Source of the DNA: JAZQNF01 sp045641505 | GTDB taxonomy: Bacteria > Bacillota > Clostridia > Lachnospirales > Bianqueaceae | Length of the DNA: 38,155 nucleotides | Reading direction: 5' to 3' | NCBI GenBank assembly: GCA_045641505.1 | Contig: JAZUHB010000090.1 | Coordinates: 1-38,155, forward strand | Shown here: positions 16,386 to 25,070 of the stretch, piece after piece | Position numbering within the stretch: position 1 is the first letter of the stretch | How the letters are laid out: every line of letters starts with the position of its first letter | Made by a program: the position numbers and the translations under genes | The notes under the pieces: generated by a model | What the model was told of the DNA's origin: nothing | Databases searched by the model: none | Seen by the model: only the letters and a program-made list of their open reading frames with translations

Positions 16386-16398
16386 AAAATCTGCATGG

Positions 16399-16429
16399 AA
16401 AAACGCCGGGAACGAAGCCCGGCGTTTTT
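16399..16429. terminator. Bidirectional intrinsic terminator
   Basis: Stem AAAAACGCCGGG (16399-16410) with CCCGGCGTTTTT (16418-16429) and a 7-base loop. It separates the esterase (+) from the convergent acyl-CoA synthetase (-). Confidence 0.93.
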
Positions 16430-16468
16430 CTGTGGAGGAGTCTCGTATGAAAAAATGAAGTAGACTGA

Positions 16469-18103
16469 TTAACCGCGGTTCTGCTGCGCGACCAGCTGGG
16501 TGCCGCCGTAGCGGGCCCGGAGCACCGGCTTCTCGATCTTGCCGGTGGGGTTCCGGGGCACGTCCGCGAAGATGATGCGGCGGGGCCGCTTGTAGCGGGG
16601 CATGCCCTGGCAGAAGGCGTTGATGTCGTCCTCGGTGCAGCTTACACCCTCCTTCAGCTCGATGATGGCCGCCGCCATCTCGCCGAGCCGCGGGTCGGGC
16701 AGACCGATCACGGCCACGTCCTTGACCGCAGGGTGGGCCCGGAGGAAGTCCTCGATCTGCACGGGGTACAGGTTTTCGCCGCCGCTGATGACCACGTCCT
16801 TTTTGCGGTCCACGAGGAAGATGAAGCCGTCCTCATCCTGCATGGCCATGTCGCCGGTGAGGAGCCATTCGCCGTGCATGACCTCGGCGGTGGACTTGGG
16901 ATCCCGGTAGTAGCACTTCATGACGCCGGGGCCCTTCACGGCCAGCTCGCCGACGGTGCCCTGCGGGACGGGCGTGAAGTTCTCGTCCACGATCTTCGTC
17001 TCCCAGCCGAAGCCGGGGATGCCGATCGCGCCGACCTTATGGATGTTCTCCATGCCCAGATGCACGCAGCCGGGGCCGATGGACTCGCTGAGGCCGTAGT
17101 TGGTATCGTACTTGTGGGCCGGGAAGTAGGCCATCCAGCGCTTGATCAGGCTGGGCGGCACGGGCTGCGCGCCGATGTGCATCAGCCGCCAGGCGGAGAG
17201 ATCGTAATCGGAAAGCTTGACGTCGCCCCGGTCCAGGCTGTCCAGGATGTCCTGCGCCCAGGGGACCAGCAGCCAGACGATGGAGCATTTCTCGTCGGAG
17301 GCAGTCTTGAGGATCGCTTCGGGCTTCGTGCCCTTGAGGAGCACGGCCTTGCTGCCGGAGATCAGGCTGCCGAACCAGTGCATCTTCGCGCCGGTGTGGT
17401 ACAGCGGCGGAATGCAGAGGAAGCAGTCGTCCTTCTGCGTCTGATGATGATTCTGCTCCACGCGGGCGGCGTGGACGAGGCTCGCGTGATCGTGCAGGAT
17501 TGCCTTCGGGAAGCCGGTGGTGCCGGAGGAGAAGTAGATCGCCGCGTCATCCGCGTCCGTCAGGGTAATCGGAGGCTTGCGGCTGGAGAAGTTCGCGACC
17601 TCGCTCTTGTAGTCCTCCGCGAAGCTGGGGCAGTTGTCGCCCACGAAGAAGAGCAGACGGTTGCGGGAGACGGTCTCGGCGATGTCCTCGACACGGCCGA
17701 TGAATTCGGGCCCGAAGAGCAGCACGTCCGCCTCGGCCAGGTCCACGCAGTAGAGGATCTCGTCGGAGGAGTAGCGGAAATTGAGGGGCACCGCGACGGC
17801 GCCGGTTTTCAGGATGCCGAAATACAGGGGCAGCCATTCCAGGCAGTTCATCAGCAGGATGGCGACCTTGTTGCCCTTGCCGATGCCGCGGGAGAGGAGC
17901 ATGTTGGCGAAGCGGTTCGCCTTCTCGTCGAAGACGTGCCAACTGATCTCGCGCCGGTAGGTCTTGGCCTTGGTGGGCTCGATCAGCTCGTATTCCTTCC
18001 AGGTGACCCGGCGGGTCTCGTTCAGTTCGGGGTTGACCTCTACCAGAGCGATGTCATCGGGGTAGAGGCGGGCATTCTGTTCCAGAAAATCAGTGATAGG
18101 CAT
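16469..18103 (-). CDS. AMP-forming acyl-CoA synthetase
   Basis: A 544-residue ANL-superfamily enzyme that adenylates a carboxylic acid and makes its CoA thioester. Motifs are the P-loop YFSSGTTGFPKAILHDH, CIPPLYHTGAKMHW, YGLSESIGPGC and the hinge region TGDMAMQDEDGFIFLVDRKK. VISGGENLYPVQIEDFL follows, and the catalytic Lys lies in NPTGKIEKPVLRARY. It has full family length and no signal peptide. AGGAG precedes ATG 18103. A consensus promoter (18159-18187) drives it divergently from the TrpR-like/iorAB genes. A plausible substrate is an aryl or branched acid linked to IOR chemistry, but medium-chain acids cannot be excluded. Confidence 0.93.
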   Translation of the reverse strand: MPITDFLEQNARLYPDDIALVEVNPELNETRRVTWKEYELIEPTKAKTYRREISWHVFDEKANRFANMLLSRGIGKGNKVAILLMNCLEWLPLYFGILKTGAVAVPLNFRYSSDEILYCVDLAEADVLLFGPEFIGRVEDIAETVSRNRLLFFVGDNCPSFAEDYKSEVANFSSRKPPITLTDADDAAIYFSSGTTGFPKAILHDHASLVHAARVEQNHHQTQKDDCFLCIPPLYHTGAKMHWFGSLISGSKAVLLKGTKPEAILKTASDEKCSIVWLLVPWAQDILDSLDRGDVKLSDYDLSAWRLMHIGAQPVPPSLIKRWMAYFPAHKYDTNYGLSESIGPGCVHLGMENIHKVGAIGIPGFGWETKIVDENFTPVPQGTVGELAVKGPGVMKCYYRDPKSTAEVMHGEWLLTGDMAMQDEDGFIFLVDRKKDVVISGGENLYPVQIEDFLRAHPAVKDVAVIGLPDPRLGEMAAAIIELKEGVSCTEDDINAFCQGMPRYKRPRRIIFADVPRNPTGKIEKPVLRARYGGTQLVAQQNRG

Positions 18104-18134
18104 GTGCGGTACTCCTGAGATGATTGTTTCAATG

Positions 18135-18230
18135 CTTTAATGCATCACACGATTAAAGAGTATAGCGGCAGTCCCGGAATTTGTCAAGGACTTTATTTCA
18201 TAAAAGAGGGTTTACATTCGCGCATTAAAG
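18135..18230. promoter_or_regulatory. Candidate operator pair in the divergent intergenic region
   Basis: The 9-mer CTTTAATGC is at 18135-18143 and its reverse complement GCATTAAAG at 18222-18230. The first copy lies just after the acyl-CoA synthetase start point and also forms an inverted repeat with ATTAAAG at 18152-18158. The second lies in the spacer of the plus-strand promoter. This placement would let one regulator control both directions, possibly the TrpR-like protein encoded next to it. Confidence 0.45.
18159..18187 (-). promoter_or_regulatory. Promoter of the acyl-CoA synthetase gene
   Basis: On the minus strand: TTGACA (18187-18182), 17-base spacer, TATACT (18164-18159), 56 bases before the ATG. 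Confidence 0.88.
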
Positions 18231-18239
18231 TGATAAAAT
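18211..18239 (+). promoter_or_regulatory. Promoter of the TrpR-like/iorAB genes
   Basis: TTTACA (18211-18216), 17-base spacer, TAAAAT (18234-18239). The spacer contains one copy of the CTTTAATGC-type box. Confidence 0.8.
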
Positions 18240-18295
18240 ATGCTTACGTTTGCAGCAGCAAATCATCATTTTTATTTCGAAAGAGGGCATTGCAA

Positions 18296-18616
18296 ATGGC
18301 AAAAGCAGCTTTCCGCCGCAAGGACGAGGCCTTTTATGAGACCGTTCTTCAGCTCGCGACCACCGAGGAGGCCATTCTCTTCTTTAAGGATCTGTGTTCT
18401 TCCACTGAGATCAGCGCCATCGAACAGCGTTTCGAGGTGGCCCGTCTGCTGTGCAAGGGCGCGGTCTACGTGGACATCGCCAAGGCGACCGGCGCCTCCA
18501 GCGCCACCATCAGCCGCGTGAACCGTTTTCTGAACGAGGGCACGGGCGAGTTCCGCGAGATTTTCGACCGGTATCTGGCCGCGAACGCCGCCGAGGAAGC
18601 GGAGAAGGAAGCGTAA
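18296..18616 (+). CDS. YerC/YecD family TrpR-related regulator
   Basis: A 106-residue protein of the TrpR/YerC-YecD group. All-helical, with LATTEEAILFFKDLCSSTEISAIEQRFEVARLL-type N-terminal helices. The helix-turn-helix is GAVYVDIAKATGASSATISRVNRFL. The ending of about 20 residues is Ala/Glu-rich. The start ATG 18296 is chosen because AAAGAGGG precedes it and the family begins there. Upstream codons in frame overlap the promoter. TrpR itself represses with tryptophan as corepressor; ligands of YerC-type proteins are not well defined. Its position right before iorA and divergent from an acyl-CoA synthetase suggests local control of aromatic amino acid catabolism. Confidence 0.88.
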   Translation: MAKAAFRRKDEAFYETVLQLATTEEAILFFKDLCSSTEISAIEQRFEVARLLCKGAVYVDIAKATGASSATISRVNRFLNEGTGEFREIFDRYLAANAAEEAEKEA

Positions 18617-18660
18617 ACCGGGCTTCCGTCGGAAAACATACCGCCAGAAAGGCAGTTCCC

Positions 18661-20400
18661 ATGAAGAAACTACTGTTAGGCAATGCCGCCGTGGCCCGCG
18701 GTCTTTATGAAGCGGGATGCGGCGTCATCTCTTCTTATCCGGGTACGCCCAGCACGGAGATCACGGAGGAGGCCGCCAAATTCGACGAGATCTACTGCGA
18801 GTGGGCGCCCAACGAGAAGGTCGCTCTCGAAACGGCCTTCGGCGCGAGCCTTGCCGGCCGCCGCAGCTTCTGCGGCATGAAGCAGGTGGGCCTCAACGTA
18901 GCCGCCGACCCGCTTTTCACCTGCTCCTACACCGGCGTGAACGCCGGCCTCGTGATCGGCGTGGCTGATGATCCCGGCATGCATTCCTCCCAGAACGAGC
19001 AGGATTCCCGTCATTACGCCGAGGCCGCGAAGATCCCGATGCTGGAGCCCGCGGATTCCGCCGAGGCCCTCGCCTTCACGAAGGAGGCCTACGGGCTGTC
19101 CGAGCGCTTCGACACCCCCGTCTTCATCCGCATGTGCACCCGCATCTCCCACTCCCAGAGCGTGGTCGAGCTGGGCACTCGGATGGAGCTTCCCCTCAAG
19201 GATTACACGAAGAACATCGGGAAATACGTGATGATGCCCGGCAACGCCAAGAAGCGCCATCCCGTCGTGGAGGCGCGCACGGAGGCGCTCCGGGACTTTG
19301 CCGAAACCACCGGGCTCAACCGGATCGAGTGGGGCACGGACCGTTCCGTGGGCTTCATCTGCTCCGGCACCTCTTATCAGTATATCCGCGAGATCTACGG
19401 CGAGAGCGCCTCGGTTCTCAAGCTCGGCCTCGTCTGGCCGCTGCCCGTCGAAAAGATCCGGGAGTTCGCCGCGGGTGTCGGCTCCGTCACGGTCGTGGAG
19501 GAGCTCGATCCCTTCATCGAGAACCATTGCCGTCAGATCGGCCTCGTGCCCGCCGGCAAGGACATCCTGCCCTGCGTCGACGAGTTCTCCCAGAATCTGC
19601 TGGCCGGCCGTCTCGGCGCGCCCGTGCCGGAGGGCCTCCCGTTCGCGGAGAAGCTGCCCGGCCGCCCGCCGGTCATGTGCGCCGGCTGTCCGCACCGCGG
19701 TCTGTTCTACACCCTTTCCAAGAACGGAATCACCGTCCTCGGTGATATCGGCTGCTATACCCTGGGCGCGGTGGCGCCTCTGTCCTCGATGGACATGACC
19801 CTCTGCATGGGCGCCTCCGTCAGCGCGCTCCACGGCTTCAACAAGGCCCGGGGCGAGGAGAGCGAGCACCGGACCGTGGCCGTCATCGGCGATTCCACCT
19901 TCATGCATTCCGGCATGACGGGGCTCGCGAACGCGATCTACAACGGCAGTAATTCCACAGTCATCATCCTCGACAATTCCATCACCGGCATGACCGGTCA
20001 TCAGCAGAACCCCACCACCGGCTACAACATCAAGGGCGATCCGGCCGCGAAGATCGATCTCGAGGCCCTCTGCCGCGCGATGGGCTACCGGCGCGTGCGC
20101 GTGGTCGACCCCTACGATCTGGCCCAGTGCGAGGAGGCGGTGCTCGAGGAGCTCGCCGCGCCTGAGCCCTCCGTGATCATCAGCCGCCGGCCCTGCGCGC
20201 TTCTCAAGTATGTGAAGCACGAAAAGCCCCTGCATGTCGATCCCGAATTCTGCGTGGGCTGCGAGTCCTGCATGAAGCTCGGCTGTCCCGCGCTTTCCAT
20301 CAAGGGCTGGCAGGCGAAGGTGGACGCGACGCTCTGCGTGGGCTGCGGCGTCTGCCGTCAGCTGTGCAAATTCGACGCGCTGCGGCGCGACGGCGAGTAA
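18661..20400 (+). CDS. iorA: Indolepyruvate:ferredoxin oxidoreductase, alpha subunit
   Basis: A 579-residue thiamine-diphosphate and iron-sulfur enzyme subunit. It oxidatively decarboxylates aryl pyruvates (from Trp, Phe, Tyr) to aryl-acetyl-CoA with reduction of ferredoxin. The N-terminal pyrimidine-binding domain has GVISSYPGTPSTEITEE. The TPP-binding part has MCAGCPHRGLFYTL, DIGCYTLGA and GDSTFMHSGMTGLANAIYN. The C-terminus carries two [4Fe-4S] sets: CVGCESCMKLGCP and CVGCGVCRQLC. The last cluster lacks the usual Pro after its final Cys (K instead). The start ATG 18661 with AGAAAGG upstream matches the family N-terminus. iorB follows after 13 bp. Confidence 0.97.
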   Translation: MKKLLLGNAAVARGLYEAGCGVISSYPGTPSTEITEEAAKFDEIYCEWAPNEKVALETAFGASLAGRRSFCGMKQVGLNVAADPLFTCSYTGVNAGLVIGVADDPGMHSSQNEQDSRHYAEAAKIPMLEPADSAEALAFTKEAYGLSERFDTPVFIRMCTRISHSQSVVELGTRMELPLKDYTKNIGKYVMMPGNAKKRHPVVEARTEALRDFAETTGLNRIEWGTDRSVGFICSGTSYQYIREIYGESASVLKLGLVWPLPVEKIREFAAGVGSVTVVEELDPFIENHCRQIGLVPAGKDILPCVDEFSQNLLAGRLGAPVPEGLPFAEKLPGRPPVMCAGCPHRGLFYTLSKNGITVLGDIGCYTLGAVAPLSSMDMTLCMGASVSALHGFNKARGEESEHRTVAVIGDSTFMHSGMTGLANAIYNGSNSTVIILDNSITGMTGHQQNPTTGYNIKGDPAAKIDLEALCRAMGYRRVRVVDPYDLAQCEEAVLEELAAPEPSVIISRRPCALLKYVKHEKPLHVDPEFCVGCESCMKLGCPALSIKGWQAKVDATLCVGCGVCRQLCKFDALRRDGE

Positions 20401-20413
20401 GGAGGAGGCTGCC

Positions 20414-20983
20414 ATGACTGTGAATATCATGATCGTCGGCGTCGGCGGCCAGGGCTCGCTCCTCGCCAGCAAACTCCTGGGCTACCTGCTGCTCGGGCAG
20501 GGCTACGACGTGAAGGTTTCCGAGGTGCACGGCATGAGCCAGCGCGGCGGTTCCGTCGTGACCTACGTGCGCTTCGGCGAAAAGGTCTATTCGCCCGTGA
20601 TCGACGCGGGCCAGGCCGATTTCATCGTTTCCTTCGAGAAACTGGAGGCGGCCCGCTGGGTCTCCTTCCTGAAGCCCTCCGGCACGGTGGTGGTGAACGA
20701 TCAGGAGATCGATCCCATGCCCGTCATCACCGGCGCGGCCGAATATCCCACGGGCCTCATCGGAAAGATGCGGGAGGCCGGCGCGAACGTCGACGTGGTC
20801 GAGGCCCTCTCCCTGGCGGAGCAGGCCGGCTCCGGCAAGGCCGTGAACCTGGTGCTGATGGGGCGGCTGTCCCGCTATTTCTCCTTCCCCGAGGAGACCT
20901 GGATGAGCGCCATCGAGGCCTGCGTGCCGCCGAAATTCACGGAGATCAACAAAAAAGCGTTCCTGCTGGGCAGGGGCGAATGA
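20414..20983 (+). CDS. iorB: Indolepyruvate:ferredoxin oxidoreductase, beta subunit
   Basis: A 189-residue gamma-domain-type subunit of the 2-oxoacid:acceptor oxidoreductase family, partner of IorA. Motifs are NIMIVGVGGQGSLLASKLLG at the N-terminus, VSEVHGMSQRGGSVVTYVRFG, and VSFEKLEAARWVSFLKPSG. The Gly-rich GVGGQG loop and the SEVHGMSQRGG segment are family hallmarks. Its length is normal. GGAGG precedes ATG 20414 and the spacing to iorA is 13 bp, so both are surely co-transcribed. The operon ends at the terminator 20996-21026. Confidence 0.97.
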   Translation: MTVNIMIVGVGGQGSLLASKLLGYLLLGQGYDVKVSEVHGMSQRGGSVVTYVRFGEKVYSPVIDAGQADFIVSFEKLEAARWVSFLKPSGTVVVNDQEIDPMPVITGAAEYPTGLIGKMREAGANVDVVEALSLAEQAGSGKAVNLVLMGRLSRYFSFPEETWMSAIEACVPPKFTEINKKAFLLGRGE

Positions 20984-20995
20984 ATGAACGAAAAG

Positions 20996-21026
20996 AAGAC
21001 CCCGGAGAGAATCCGGGGTCTTTTTT
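20996..21026. terminator. Intrinsic terminator of iorAB
   Basis: Stem AAGACCCCGGA (20996-21006) with TCCGGGGTCTT (21012-21022), 5-base loop and a T-run to 21026. An A-tract before it may let it also serve the convergent transporter gene. Confidence 0.93.
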
Positions 21027-21046
21027 CGTATGCGGTATGGCAGGAA

Positions 21047-22417
21047 TTAGAATTTCTTTCCGCGGAGGGCCGCTTCCGCCTCCGTGTGTGTAATTTCGCC
21101 CGCGTTGGCGCTCGCCATAATCTGGGCGTCCTTCGTCCGAAGACGATAGCCGAAAATCAGGAGAATGACGGCAGCCACGGTCGAGACCACGGGAATCAAG
21201 GTGTTCATGTACCAAAGTCCGCGGAGCGTTTCGGGAGTCTGGGCTGCGCCGCTGCCGGATTGAAAGCCGATGAGGCCCAGTACCAGCATGCCGACTGCGG
21301 TGGAGATCGCACTTGTGAATTTGGCGGTAAAGGTCTGTACAGAGAAGGCCAGCCCCTGATTGCGCTGTCCGGTCATGAAGTGGCCGTATTCGGCACAGTC
21401 AGCTATGAACATTGCGCCGACCACAGCGCCGGCGCCGCCCAGCAGAGCCTTCAGGGCGCAAAGTGCCAGATAGAGGACGATATTCTCATAACCTGTGAAA
21501 AAAATGATTATGCTGAACAGAATACTGCAGATCGTGGAGGCAATGTAGATATAGAATTTGTCATATTTTTTGAGGAGGAGCTTTGTCAGGACGATGGACA
21601 GAAAGGCCGGTGGCACCGCAAGCAGTGCCATATAGGTGATGTAGTCCTCGCTGCCCAGCAGGTAGATTGCCACATAGTTGCCGGCTGCACCGCCTGTTGC
21701 GGTCAGGCAGGCGACGATGGAGGCCAGCATATAGATTAAGAGGGGCTTGTTCGAGGTCAGGTAGTGCCACATTTCCTTGATCGAGGGCTCGCTCTCAGGG
21801 GAGTTCACGAAGCGCTCCTGCGCGTTGAAGCCGATCGGAAGCATCGTCGCAAGCGAGATGGCGGACATGATCACTGCGGTCGGAGCCCAGCCGATCCGCG
21901 GATAGAGCATCGGTACAAAGAGACAGATCAAAACACCGATGTACCCGAATACGGTCTTCCGGACGAAGAGGCTGTCACGTTCCTTTACATTATCCGTCAT
22001 GCAGGTAGCCAGGGCATGGATCGGAACGTCGCAGAGCGTATAGGCCAGATCCCAGAGAATGTAGCCGCACAGGATCCAGACGATTTTTGCGGTATCGCCG
22101 AAGCTCTGCGGCATCAGGAACACGAAGATTGTCGTCAGCGGGATGAGCAGATTGGAAATGCGTACCCAGGACAGATACTTATGGCGGAAGATTTTCTTCC
22201 TGTCGATGAGGACGGCAAAGAGCGGGTCATTGACCGCGTCCCAGACCTTCGCGGCGAAGAGCACGGCGGAGACGGCAAAGGGAGCGATGCCGGACTCGGT
22301 CATGAACAGCGAAATGTAGCTGGAGACCATGCCGTACATGATCAGCTGGCCGATGAAATATACGCCAAATGCCGTCTTTTCTTTTTTGGGGATACGGTTT
22401 TCAGTGATGATTTCCAT
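21047..22417 (-). CDS. GPH-family sugar:cation symporter (MelB-like)
   Basis: A 456-residue MFS-type transporter of the glycoside-pentoside-hexuronide family with about 12 hydrophobic segments. The N-terminal block FGVYFIGQLIMYGMVSSY is followed by AAKVWDAVNDPLFAVLIDR, the conserved cation/sugar-binding motif of MelB-like proteins (Asp in WDAVNDP). GYILWDLAYTLCDVP is another family mark. It lies 9 bp behind the beta-mannosidase gene, with AAGGAGG before ATG 22417. It probably imports beta-mannosides or mannobiose for that enzyme. The C-terminus ends in a short cytoplasmic tail. GC content is visibly lower than in the iorAB genes. Confidence 0.92.
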   Translation of the reverse strand: MEIITENRIPKKEKTAFGVYFIGQLIMYGMVSSYISLFMTESGIAPFAVSAVLFAAKVWDAVNDPLFAVLIDRKKIFRHKYLSWVRISNLLIPLTTIFVFLMPQSFGDTAKIVWILCGYILWDLAYTLCDVPIHALATCMTDNVKERDSLFVRKTVFGYIGVLICLFVPMLYPRIGWAPTAVIMSAISLATMLPIGFNAQERFVNSPESEPSIKEMWHYLTSNKPLLIYMLASIVACLTATGGAAGNYVAIYLLGSEDYITYMALLAVPPAFLSIVLTKLLLKKYDKFYIYIASTICSILFSIIIFFTGYENIVLYLALCALKALLGGAGAVVGAMFIADCAEYGHFMTGQRNQGLAFSVQTFTAKFTSAISTAVGMLVLGLIGFQSGSGAAQTPETLRGLWYMNTLIPVVSTVAAVILLIFGYRLRTKDAQIMASANAGEITHTEAEAALRGKKF

Positions 22418-22426
22418 TTTTCCTCC

Positions 22427-24967
22427 TTACATGAAGAGCTTGCACAGGATGTAGGTAAGCCAATTCTTGCCTTCCCAAAAGATAGCGCGGCGGGTCCTGC
22501 GTTCCTCGCGGGCAGTTTTGCATGTTTCGACAGAGGCTATGGTCTGCAGTGTCAGCGTGTCGCGGATAGCCTCGGGGAGAATGTCCTCATCCGCATCCGC
22601 CGTAAAGACTGCGGTCTCGCCGGGCAGAATCGTGAGATAGTTATTTTCCCAGGAAGAGGAGAGCGCGTCGCTGTCGACAAAGACATAGCGGGCATAGACG
22701 TCAGAGCTCACGCGGACCGTCGCCCGGCCGTTTTTGCAGCTGACTTCTGTTTTCAACTCAGGCTTGGGCAGATGCGCCTGCTTATCAGGAACGAGCAGAT
22801 AGGATTTCTGATCGACCTCCGTATCGCCCTCGCGGAGCACTACATTCAGGAAGACGTCGTGGATGTCGATGCCGCGGAGATCCTTCCGGAAGTTCAGATG
22901 GAGCACTTTGACCGAGGAGACGGCAGACACGGATACCGGCCTGCTGCCTTCGGCGAGCTTGACTCCGGTGAAATCGGAAACGGTCCAGTCAAGGGTGAGC
23001 TCGTAGGAACTGTTGTACTCGTTGATGACATAGAGGTCGGCATCGCGGCGGTGATAGTCATTCGAGATCATCAGCATCTTGTTGAACATGCCGGAGTGGT
23101 AGAGAAGGGCTTTCTTCTGTTTGCGATAGTCGACGGCGGCCCAGGAGGCGACCGGCCAGCAGTCATTCAGCTGCCAGTAGAGGGCGCCGTTCTGGTGGCC
23201 GATGTTCCGCTTCCAGCATTCGGTCGCGTAGCGGATCGTATCAGACTGCACGATCTGTGTGAGATATACCAGATCTTTGAAGTTCTTCGGCTCCTTGTAT
23301 TTGGCCAACAGATAATAGAGCATTTTCTTGTTGCCGCTGCCGCATTTCTGATGCAGCAGCATAATGGGATCCAGAAGCTCCACTTTGCCCTCGGGATGGA
23401 AGGAGCGGACCGTCTTCATCACGGGCATCGATTCCATTCCGAATTCGCTGCAAAAACGGGTGTTGTAGGTACGGAAATCCTCGATGGCAAACAGTCCGTG
23501 CCAGATGGACCAAAGGTGTGTATCGCCCATCACATGGCCTTTTTTATTGCTTCCCTTGAGTTTGTAGCCGCCGGTGCCGGGAGAACCGGGCCAGTAGGGG
23601 GTCACGCCGTCGACAGCGTTGACCCAGTCGGCCAGATCGAAGTAATAAAAGCGGATGTTTTGGTCGGCCAGCTCACCTGCGGCTTTGCGGACGAAGGTCA
23701 TTGCGGCTTCGCACTCATTGTTGGCGCACCAGAGCGCCAGGGAGGCGCGATGGCGCAGACGGCTCACGTTGTCGATGATTTCCCGGTGAACGTTTTCGCG
23801 GAACTCGGGAAGGTGCACGGGATAGATGTTGCAGGCAAAAAGGCAGTCCTGCCAGACGAGGATACCCATTTCATCGCAGGCGTCATAGAAGTCATCGCAT
23901 TCGAAATAGCCGCCGCCCCAGACGCGGACCATGTTCATACCGGCCTTCTTGCATTCGCGTAGATACCAGAAGTAATCCTCGCGCTTCGTGCGTTGAATGA
24001 AAGAATCTGCGGGAATCCAGTCGCCGCCTTTGGCGAAAATCGGTACGCCGTTTACGAGAAAGCGGAACTGGCGGCCCCAGTCGTCCTCGGCCGTATCCAA
24101 TGTGACCGTGCGGAGACCGATGCGCTTCGTCTGGGAATCTGCGGGAACCCCGTCTTCCAGAAGCTCGGCTGAAACGGTATAGAGAGGCTGCTCTCCCAGG
24201 CCGTTGCACCACCACAGCTTGGGGTTATTCACCGCTAATGACCCTTGGAAAGAAGCGTTTTCCTTTTTGAGGAAGCAGGAGTTCTTGCTGCCGTCCGGCG
24301 CCGTCAGCGTGAGAGAGGCGGAGGCGGTATCGCTCATTTCCTTCGGCGTCAGCTCGAAGGAGAGGGTCACGGTACCGTTTTCATGATGCTGGATGATGCG
24401 GAAATCTGTAATCCGATTGTTGTAGGCTTCAAGGCCGATGGAGCGCATGACGCCGGCCGGAGCCAGCTGCGGACCCCAGTCCCAGGAAAAATGACAGGGC
24501 GTCTTCCGGATATGACCGACCAGCGCGAAAGGGACGCCTTTTTCAAGAATCGGGTTTTCGGCCTGCTTTTCCTTTATGACCTCATAGGGGTCGCGGATTT
24601 CCAGACGGATGCTGTTCTCGCCCTCCCGAAGCAGAGCATGTGCATTGAAGCGATAGGTGCGGTTGATGTTTTCGGCGTGTCCCAGCAGCTCGTCATTCAG
24701 GTAAAGGTCCATGACGGTGTCGAGACCGTCTCCGACAAAATCTATATATCGAGACGCGAGAGTTTCTGCAGAGAGGCTGAAAGTGCGGGTGTAGCTGTAG
24801 TGATGATGCGCCAGCTCCGAAGCCTTGGTTTCATTCTCTCCGAAAAAAGGGTCCTCCATGCCGTTTGCCATATAGTCCAGATAGGTGCAGCCGGGAAGAG
24901 TCCCCGGAATGGGAGTTCCGTGATCCTGAGAAAGAGACCAGCGGCCGCCAAGATCGACTTTTTGCAT
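22427..24967 (-). CDS. Beta-mannosidase (GH2), cytoplasmic
   Basis: An 846-residue GH2 enzyme of the beta-mannosidase branch that hydrolyses terminal beta-mannose. The N-terminal jelly-roll reads LGGRWSLSQDHGTPIPGTLP, then GCTYLDYMANGMEDPFFGEN and YIDFVGDGLDTVMDLYLN. The TIM barrel shows GGDWIPADSF, MVRVWGGGYFECDDFYDACD, the acid/base in LWCANNECEAAM (E418) and the nucleophile in RFCSEFGMESMP (E508). GALYWQLNDCWPVASWA is also diagnostic. There is no signal peptide, so it acts on imported mannosides with the GPH transporter behind it. AAAAGGAG precedes ATG 24967. A possible -10 (TATACT at 24995-24990, minus strand) has no good -35, which fits activator-dependent transcription. Confidence 0.95.
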   Translation of the reverse strand: MQKVDLGGRWSLSQDHGTPIPGTLPGCTYLDYMANGMEDPFFGENETKASELAHHHYSYTRTFSLSAETLASRYIDFVGDGLDTVMDLYLNDELLGHAENINRTYRFNAHALLREGENSIRLEIRDPYEVIKEKQAENPILEKGVPFALVGHIRKTPCHFSWDWGPQLAPAGVMRSIGLEAYNNRITDFRIIQHHENGTVTLSFELTPKEMSDTASASLTLTAPDGSKNSCFLKKENASFQGSLAVNNPKLWWCNGLGEQPLYTVSAELLEDGVPADSQTKRIGLRTVTLDTAEDDWGRQFRFLVNGVPIFAKGGDWIPADSFIQRTKREDYFWYLRECKKAGMNMVRVWGGGYFECDDFYDACDEMGILVWQDCLFACNIYPVHLPEFRENVHREIIDNVSRLRHRASLALWCANNECEAAMTFVRKAAGELADQNIRFYYFDLADWVNAVDGVTPYWPGSPGTGGYKLKGSNKKGHVMGDTHLWSIWHGLFAIEDFRTYNTRFCSEFGMESMPVMKTVRSFHPEGKVELLDPIMLLHQKCGSGNKKMLYYLLAKYKEPKNFKDLVYLTQIVQSDTIRYATECWKRNIGHQNGALYWQLNDCWPVASWAAVDYRKQKKALLYHSGMFNKMLMISNDYHRRDADLYVINEYNSSYELTLDWTVSDFTGVKLAEGSRPVSVSAVSSVKVLHLNFRKDLRGIDIHDVFLNVVLREGDTEVDQKSYLLVPDKQAHLPKPELKTEVSCKNGRATVRVSSDVYARYVFVDSDALSSSWENNYLTILPGETAVFTADADEDILPEAIRDTLTLQTIASVETCKTAREERRTRRAIFWEGKNWLTYILCKLFM

Positions 24968-25004
24968 ACAGTTCTCCTTTTTATGATCAAGTATAGGTTA
25001 TTTC

Positions 25005-25033
25005 TTGTATATCACAGGAGAAGGTGGTATTAT
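25005..25033 (+). promoter_or_regulatory. Probable promoter of the AraC-type regulator gene
   Basis: TTGTAT (25005-25010), 17-base spacer, TATTAT (25028-25033), with an overlapping TATAAT at 25031-25036. It lies 38 bases upstream of ATG 25071. Confidence 0.6.
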
Positions 25034-25070
25034 AATTAAAAAGTATTGTTTATGGTATAAAGGTAAGCAT

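Noticed and set aside
25005..25070. TTG 25005 as start of the AraC-type regulator
   Set aside because: The TTG is part of the -35 box; ATG 25071 has its own RBS and the added residues have no family match.
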